Below are positions 1-3,618 of a stretch of 5,890 bases of DNA, piece after piece. This stretch comes from JAFGBN01 sp964394145 (GTDB lineage: Bacteria > Chloroflexota > Dehalococcoidia > GIF9 > AB-539-J10), in assembly GCA_964394145.1 (NCBI GenBank), contig CAYMVL010000024.1:1-5890 (forward strand), read 5' to 3'. The notes beneath the pieces are model-generated. The model was not told where the DNA came from and made no database searches. It was given only the letters and a program-made list of their open reading frames with translations. Every line of letters begins with the position of its first letter. Within the stretch, counting starts at the first letter, position 1. The translations under genes and the position numbers were made by a program.

Positions 1-106
1 TGCCTTCTTCTTCTTTCTGGCGAGAATACATGACGCCAAGGGTGACAAGCAGGACAGCAACGATGCCAATGAGCAAGGCCCAGCGGGTTGTTTTGCCTAA
101 CTTCAT
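1..106 (-). CDS. N-terminus of a single-pass membrane protein (partial, possible PilO/PilN-like pilus assembly protein)
   Basis: An ATG at 106 opens a frame that runs off the left edge after 35 codons. The visible protein starts MKLGKTTRW, then has one hydrophobic segment at about residues 9-26 (ALLIGIVAVLLVTLGVM), then a charged stretch SRQKEEEG. A short basic cytoplasmic end, one membrane helix and a charged start of what may be a coiled coil is the layout of PilN/PilO-type inner-membrane alignment proteins, but too little is visible to name it. A strong GAGGGGA ribosome site lies 9 bases upstream, and the gene follows the PilX-like gene by 68 bp with no terminator seen, so it is probably in the same operon. 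It could also be an unrelated anchored protein. That it is a real gene is well supported; the role is inferred from its neighbours. Confidence 0.72.
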   Translation of the reverse strand, partial: MKLGKTTRWALLIGIVAVLLVTLGVMYSRQKEEEG

Positions 107-115
107 CAATATCAG

Positions 116-122
116 TCCCCTC
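116..122 (-). promoter_or_regulatory. Ribosome binding site for the left-edge membrane protein
   Basis: Read on the minus strand this is GAGGGGA, followed by a 9-base spacer (CTGATATTG) and ATG. It is the strongest Shine-Dalgarno-like site near a start in the window and supports the truncated 35-codon frame as a genuine gene start. Confidence 0.65.
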
Positions 123-174
123 TTTTTTCTGGCACGATATGCAACATCACATCAATCCTTCTACAACTCCGGCT

Positions 175-1239
175 TTATATTATTTCATATGTCTTGATGT
201 CCACGGGATCCGTGGGGATGTCAGGACAATCCGGCTCAATGAAAGGCGGCTCGCCAGTATACCCGGGATACAGGGTGCCTATGTGCGTGCCTGTATCGTC
301 AAGTATCTGGATAAACCCGCCGGCATATATATCACCCTGGATTTCTGAGTCCTTCTTCCTGAGGTAAACGGAGACATCTCCGCTGGGAGCATAGACGCAG
401 CCGATGAGTTCAGTTCGAGCGGCAGAACCGTACTGAATATCAAGACTTAGGTTACCATCGACCCAGACGTTGGCATCCACATAGGCACCGGCTTCCACGA
501 TGCTGATTGTGCCACCGTTCCAGAGACGAATCTCACCTGTGAGAACACACCCGTTCCCCAAGGTAATATCGCCCCCTGAACATAATGTCCCATGGATTTC
601 AGAATTGTTCTCCATAACTACATCCCCAGAAGCCCAAATTCTGCCTGTAATTACAGCGTTATTCATAGTGGTGACACTACCGCTGCAAGTCAAATCTCCT
701 GTGAACTGTACGTTATTTGAGAATGACACGTCACCCTCGACATGGATATCACCCTCCGGGGGGGGATTCGTATTACTAAAGTTGTGGTCACCCTGGAACC
801 AGGTAATTGCCCAGACAAGAGACAGCACTTTAGTGCTTCCCCTAGAGCTAGTGGCTAGAGAGGAAATTTTATAGTTGTTGGCCTCGGGTAAGACTTCCAG
901 GCTCACATTGACGATGCAATCATTTCTTACGTACGAGATTCTTTCCCCTGTGCTCCCATTCCAGCTCCAGTCCCCCCCTTGCGGCTTGCCCTGTATCAGC
1001 CAATATATGGCATCTTCTACGCCCGAATCAGCGGCGTAAAGCTCCATCGTTTTCGTCTCGCTTACCTGGTGTGCCTTAAGGCTCGTCGAGACGTAGCCCA
1101 GGGTCGGAACCATGAGCAGCCCCCCGATGGCCAGAAGAATCAGCACTGCGACGAGAGCCTGCCCTTTCTGCTCCATGATTATCTTCTTTCGCATGTCTCT
1201 TGCCATCTGTATCGCTAGCATCGGGCGTTCATGCCGCAT
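175..1239 (-). CDS. PilX-like pilus assembly protein with a C-terminal beta-solenoid of 18-residue repeats
   Basis: This 354-residue protein has a pilin-like N-terminus: basic leader, KG at 25-26, then a hydrophobic helix at about 27-48 (QALVAVLILLAIGG). The motif YAADSGVEDAI at 68-78 matches the 'aEAGie.A' segment after the helix in PilX-type minor pilins. The +5 glutamate of ordinary prepilins is absent; the position holds V. From about 163 to 310 the protein is built of short beta-type repeats rich in G, D and N, including four exact-length 18-residue units. A proline- and acid-rich tail (about 331-347) follows. Likely role: a surface-exposed minor pilin or pilus-associated protein anchored by its helix. 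The start is uncertain. The ATG at 1239 has GAAGGAG 14 bases upstream, which is far; ATGs at 1194 (MRKKIIMEQKG) and 1176 (MEQKG) would give shorter, more pilin-like leaders. It follows the PilW-like gene by 100 bp. Confidence 0.85.
   Translation of the reverse strand: MRHERPMLAIQMARDMRKKIIMEQKGQALVAVLILLAIGGLLMVPTLGYVSTSLKAHQVSETKTMELYAADSGVEDAIYWLIQGKPQGGDWSWNGSTGERISYVRNDCIVNVSLEVLPEANNYKISSLATSSRGSTKVLSLVWAITWFQGDHNFSNTNPPPEGDIHVEGDVSFSNNVQFTGDLTCSGSVTTMNNAVITGRIWASGDVVMENNSEIHGTLCSGGDITLGNGCVLTGEIRLWNGGTISIVEAGAYVDANVWVDGNLSLDIQYGSAARTELIGCVYAPSGDVSVYLRKKDSEIQGDIYAGGFIQILDDTGTHIGTLYPGYTGEPPFIEPDCPDIPTDPVDIKTYEII
538..753 (-). repeat. Four tandem 18-residue (54-base) repeats coding for a beta-solenoid
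   Basis: Residues 163-180, 181-198, 199-216 and 217-234 of the PilX-like protein are four consecutive units of exactly 18 residues. Each begins with G, has a hydrophobic residue at position 3 in all four (I, L, I, L), a glycine at position 7 in all four and D/S/D/D at position 8, a hydrophobic or T residue at 9, N at or near 13, and a T or H at 18. Three turns of six residues per coil is the geometry of bactofilin-like and related beta-helices. Looser units continue to about residue 310. The repeats are conserved in protein pattern but clearly diverged in sequence, so this is not a recent DNA expansion. Confidence 0.75.
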
Positions 1240-1339
1240 TCGGAACTAACGTGCTCCTTCCGGTGCTCCGGTAGCAGTCTCATCCTCATATTGTTTTAAC
1301 ATTATGTCAAATCTACCATCTTCAGTTCGGCTCCAGCAC

Positions 1340-1864
1340 TCAGGAGACAGGATCAGGACGGGACTTGACGTCAAAGGTCCTCGTCTCTATTTCATCACCG
1401 GCTCGAGCAGTCATAGTCACAGTAAGAACCCTATCAACATCATCCCAAACAAAATCAGTATTAACTGGGACAGGGTCGATGTACTCGGCGATGAAGGTCA
1501 TCTGGCCATCGTAGTTGCGCTCCAGCCTGCCATCTTCGAGACTGTAATACGCCGCATGAGGGGTGCCTTCCCAATCCTCCCAGCTCATCTCGAGAACCTT
1601 CGGGACTTCCAGACTGTCATCCACAACCACAATCTGGGCCATCTGTGCGTCCCGGCTGATCCAGTGGACAGCGTTTCGCAGCTGGTTCACGGCGCTGTTG
1701 CGGTCGTTGCTCAAAGTGGTACCCAGAAGAACCTGATGAAACGTCGTAGTGGCTGCCACGACAATGATGCCTGCCAGAGCCACAACTATTATCAACTCCA
1801 CCAGTGTGAAGCCCTTCTGGTTGCGCTTCAGATTACTTGACATCTCAATCGGCACGGTCTTCAT
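1340..1864 (-). CDS. Prepilin with type IV N-methylation motif, PilW/GspJ-like
   Basis: This 174-residue protein carries a textbook class III-type prepilin signal: basic leader NLKRNQKG, predicted cleavage after G18, F19 as the residue to be N-methylated, and glutamate E23 at +5 (FTLVELIIVV). A hydrophobic helix runs to about residue 39. After the helix, a segment with LRNAVHWISRDAQMAQ resembles the alpha-helix of PilW/GspJ minor pseudopilins, in which 'l...i..DlrqA' is typical; the length is also in their range. The C-terminal half is rich in beta-strand-like sequence and has one tyrosine-rich turn (AAYYSLEDGRLERN), also common in GspJ/PilW. Likely role: minor pilin in the initiation/tip complex. 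The ATG at 1864 has no clear ribosome site; ATG at 1843 (M8) is an alternative that leaves the leader functional. It sits 43 bp after the PilV-like gene. Pilin status is near certain; the PilW/GspJ subtype is less so. Confidence 0.9.
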   Translation of the reverse strand: MKTVPIEMSSNLKRNQKGFTLVELIIVVALAGIIVVAATTTFHQVLLGTTLSNDRNSAVNQLRNAVHWISRDAQMAQIVVVDDSLEVPKVLEMSWEDWEGTPHAAYYSLEDGRLERNYDGQMTFIAEYIDPVPVNTDFVWDDVDRVLTVTMTARAGDEIETRTFDVKSRPDPVS

Positions 1865-1907
1865 GTACTTAATTCGGCTACCTCGTTCCCTGCAATGATA
1901 ACCAACA

Positions 1908-2330
1908 TCAGCGGTCCACCTTATAGTCCTCCAGTGTCAACACCAAATCGCCATGATTTCTGACGGTAACGCTTACCTTCTGTATGCCATCGTCGTTACC
2001 CGTGCCGTCCGCCTTCGGGTCCATTCGCTCGGCCGCAACCTCAATTGTATAGCCATCGGGAACAGGAAGATCTGCGTCCAGGCCGTATTCTGGCGGATTA
2101 TTGGCACTGTCATAGGGGCAACTCTTGACATACTCCATCTGGCTCTGCGCCAGGCTTTGAGCGGTAGCTCTCTCATCAGCGAGGGAGGCTGCTTTGAGAG
2201 CGGTGGACACGCCCGTAAGGAAGGTAATAGCAACCAGACCCAGGATACCGAGCGCCACTATTACCTCGATGAGGCTCATACCCTCCGAGTTGTGCCGAAG
2301 CGAGCTAGTGATTCTCTTTAGCACTGCCAT
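1908..2330 (-). CDS. Prepilin with type IV N-methylation motif, PilV/GspI-like
   Basis: This 140-residue protein has a basic leader (MAVLKRITSSLRHNSEG), predicted cleavage after G17, M18 at +1 and glutamate E22 at +5 (MSLIEVIVALGILGLVAI), followed by a hydrophobic helix to about residue 40. The 'SLIEVIVAL' start and the downstream segment ADERATAQSLAQSQMEYVKS, a helix ending in a tyrosine-containing 'a..la..qmE.v', match PilV/GspI-type minor pilins, which are also about this length. The rest is a short beta-rich globular head, with a DGTGNDDG loop near 108-115. Likely role: minor pilin of the initiation complex together with the PilW-like and PilX-like neighbours. The ATG at 2330 has GGTGA 3 bases upstream, which pairs with the downstream half of the anti-Shine-Dalgarno. 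It starts 38 bp after the platform gene. Confidence 0.92.
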   Translation of the reverse strand: MAVLKRITSSLRHNSEGMSLIEVIVALGILGLVAITFLTGVSTALKAASLADERATAQSLAQSQMEYVKSCPYDSANNPPEYGLDADLPVPDGYTIEVAAERMDPKADGTGNDDGIQKVSVTVRNHGDLVLTLEDYKVDR

Positions 2331-2368
2331 AAGTCACCGCGCCTTCGCTTTTTTTCGCTACTGCTGGC

Positions 2369-3580
2369 TCAAATATTCACCTGGCCGTAAATTGAGTACA
2401 TGGCAGAGATGAGGGATATGGCGATAAAACCAATTACCCCGGCGATAATCAAGGTAGTGGCTGGAGTAATAACGGCCACCAGAGCTTTTGTCTTGTCATC
2501 AGCCTCAGTTTCATAGCTTTCGGCCACAGTGTTCAGTGTGCTATCCAGGTTACCGGTGTTCTCCCCGACACCCGTCATCTGTACCATAAGCGGCATGAAG
2601 AGGTCATTTCTGGCCATTGGCGCAGATAGGCCAGCCCCGGCAATCATACCCTGCCGGACTTCGCTCAAAGCCGCTTCCATAGCTTTGTTCTTAGTTACCG
2701 CAAGGAGCAGATTCATTATTTCGGGAAGCGGCAGGCCCGCGCCGTACAGTAATGCCATGTTCCGACAGATCCGCGAAAGCTCATTGAGAAGGTTGATACG
2801 CCCGAAGCGTGGCAGGGTCAGCAGCAACTTACCCCACTGATATTTTCCCGCCGGCGTCTTAGTATAAGCATACCCGGCACCCACTAGAACCACTACCGCC
2901 AACAGGATCCACAGGCCGTAACTGTGCAACCAATCGGTCATAGCGATAAGCGCCCTCGTGGTTGCCGGCAACTCGACATTAAACGACCCGTAAAAGCCGA
3001 CGAAGGCAGGGAAAACAAAGCCCACCATTACACCCACAACCCCGATAGTCAGCAGGAAAAGGATAACCGGGTAAATCAAGGCGTTCTTCACCTTTTTCTG
3101 TGTGGTAAGGTTCTTTTCCATATAGTCGGCGGCCTGTCTCAACACCACTTCCAGGTTCCCTGTCTTTTCACCCACGGCTGCCAGTCGATGGTAAATCTGA
3201 GGGAAGGCACGGGGATGCTTGCCTAGAGCTTCAGAAAAAGGGCTGCCGCCACGGATATCCTTAACTAAATCAGCAATTATCCTCTTCAAGTTGCGGCCGG
3301 TCATCTGGGCCTGCAGCAACTCCAGTGAGGTAACGATATCGGTGCCCGATTCCAGCAATAGAGCCAGCTGACGCGTGAACAGTATCACTTCCATCGGGTT
3401 AATCTGCGACAGGCGGGCAGTCAACCTGTCGGCTTTAACAAATGGCGTGATTTCCTTAAGGCTGAGTACCTTGCAACCGCTATACGACAGCATACCGACG
3501 GCAGCTTCTTCACTCGAAGCAGAGAGTTTACCCTTCACTACCCTGTTGCCCTCGATGTAGCCTATATACTGATAATCCAT
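2369..3580 (-). CDS. pilC: PilC/GspF-family inner-membrane platform protein
   Basis: This polytopic membrane protein forms the platform on which the assembly ATPase acts. Counted from the ATG at 3580 it has 403 residues, the usual family size. It starts MDYQYIGYIEGNRVVKGKL, the family's short N-terminal 'Y.Y.g.d..G..v.G' segment. Two T2SSF repeats follow, at about 62-185 and 264-386; each contains the signature G-E-x-TGNL (GEKTGNLE at 137-144, GENTGNLD at 339-346). Membrane segments lie at about 170-197, 220-240 and 370-394, the expected three. I prefer ATG 3580 because GGAG sits 5 bases upstream and the N-terminus then matches the family; the longer frame from GTG at 3622 adds 14 unmatched residues and overlaps the ATPase stop as GTGA, with no ribosome site. 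In T2SS nomenclature it would be gspF; with no secretin in view I cannot separate the two systems. Confidence 0.96.
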   Translation of the reverse strand: MDYQYIGYIEGNRVVKGKLSASSEEAAVGMLSYSGCKVLSLKEITPFVKADRLTARLSQINPMEVILFTRQLALLLESGTDIVTSLELLQAQMTGRNLKRIIADLVKDIRGGSPFSEALGKHPRAFPQIYHRLAAVGEKTGNLEVVLRQAADYMEKNLTTQKKVKNALIYPVILFLLTIGVVGVMVGFVFPAFVGFYGSFNVELPATTRALIAMTDWLHSYGLWILLAVVVLVGAGYAYTKTPAGKYQWGKLLLTLPRFGRINLLNELSRICRNMALLYGAGLPLPEIMNLLLAVTKNKAMEAALSEVRQGMIAGAGLSAPMARNDLFMPLMVQMTGVGENTGNLDSTLNTVAESYETEADDKTKALVAVITPATTLIIAGVIGFIAISLISAMYSIYGQVNI

Positions 3581-3585
3581 GATGT

Positions 3586-3589
3586 CTCC
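3586..3589 (-). promoter_or_regulatory. Ribosome binding site deciding the platform-protein start
   Basis: On the minus strand this reads GGAG, with a 5-base spacer ACATC before the ATG at 3580. The competing GTG at 3622 has no comparable site. This is the main DNA-level reason for choosing the 403-residue form. Confidence 0.6.
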
Positions 3590-3618
3590 GATCCCTGATA
3601 TCTGATCTCTAAAGCCAG

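Noticed and set aside
107..174. Possible terminator between the PilX-like gene and the left-edge gene; the minus strand has a run of A's (AGAAAAAAGA) here.
   Set aside because: On the transcribed minus strand the run is A, not T, and no stem of useful length precedes it; the next gene's ribosome site follows directly, so read-through is more likely.
500..874. A 124-codon plus-strand open frame antisense to the PilX-like gene.
   Set aside because: It lies wholly opposite a well supported gene, has no ribosome site or recognisable domain, and its proline-rich make-up follows from the glycine-rich repeat codons on the other strand.
1246..1302. An 18-codon frame starting ATG at 1302 on the minus strand (MLKQYEDETATG...) just upstream of the PilX-like gene and in frame with it, ending in TAG.
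   Set aside because: No ribosome site or recognisable product; its stop separates it from the PilX-like start. It could be an old N-terminal extension or chance.
1282..1310. A perfect TTGACA on the minus strand (1305-1310) in the 100-bp gap before the PilX-like gene, as a possible -35 box.
   Set aside because: At 16-18 bases spacing there is only TGAGGA/GAGGAT-like sequence; the best -10 candidate TATGAG lies at 14 bases. Too weak to call a promoter, although the gap is the longest in the operon.
1304..1840. A 178-codon plus-strand open frame opposite the PilW-like prepilin.
   Set aside because: The minus-strand frame has an unmistakable prepilin signal; the plus-strand protein shows no coherent domain.
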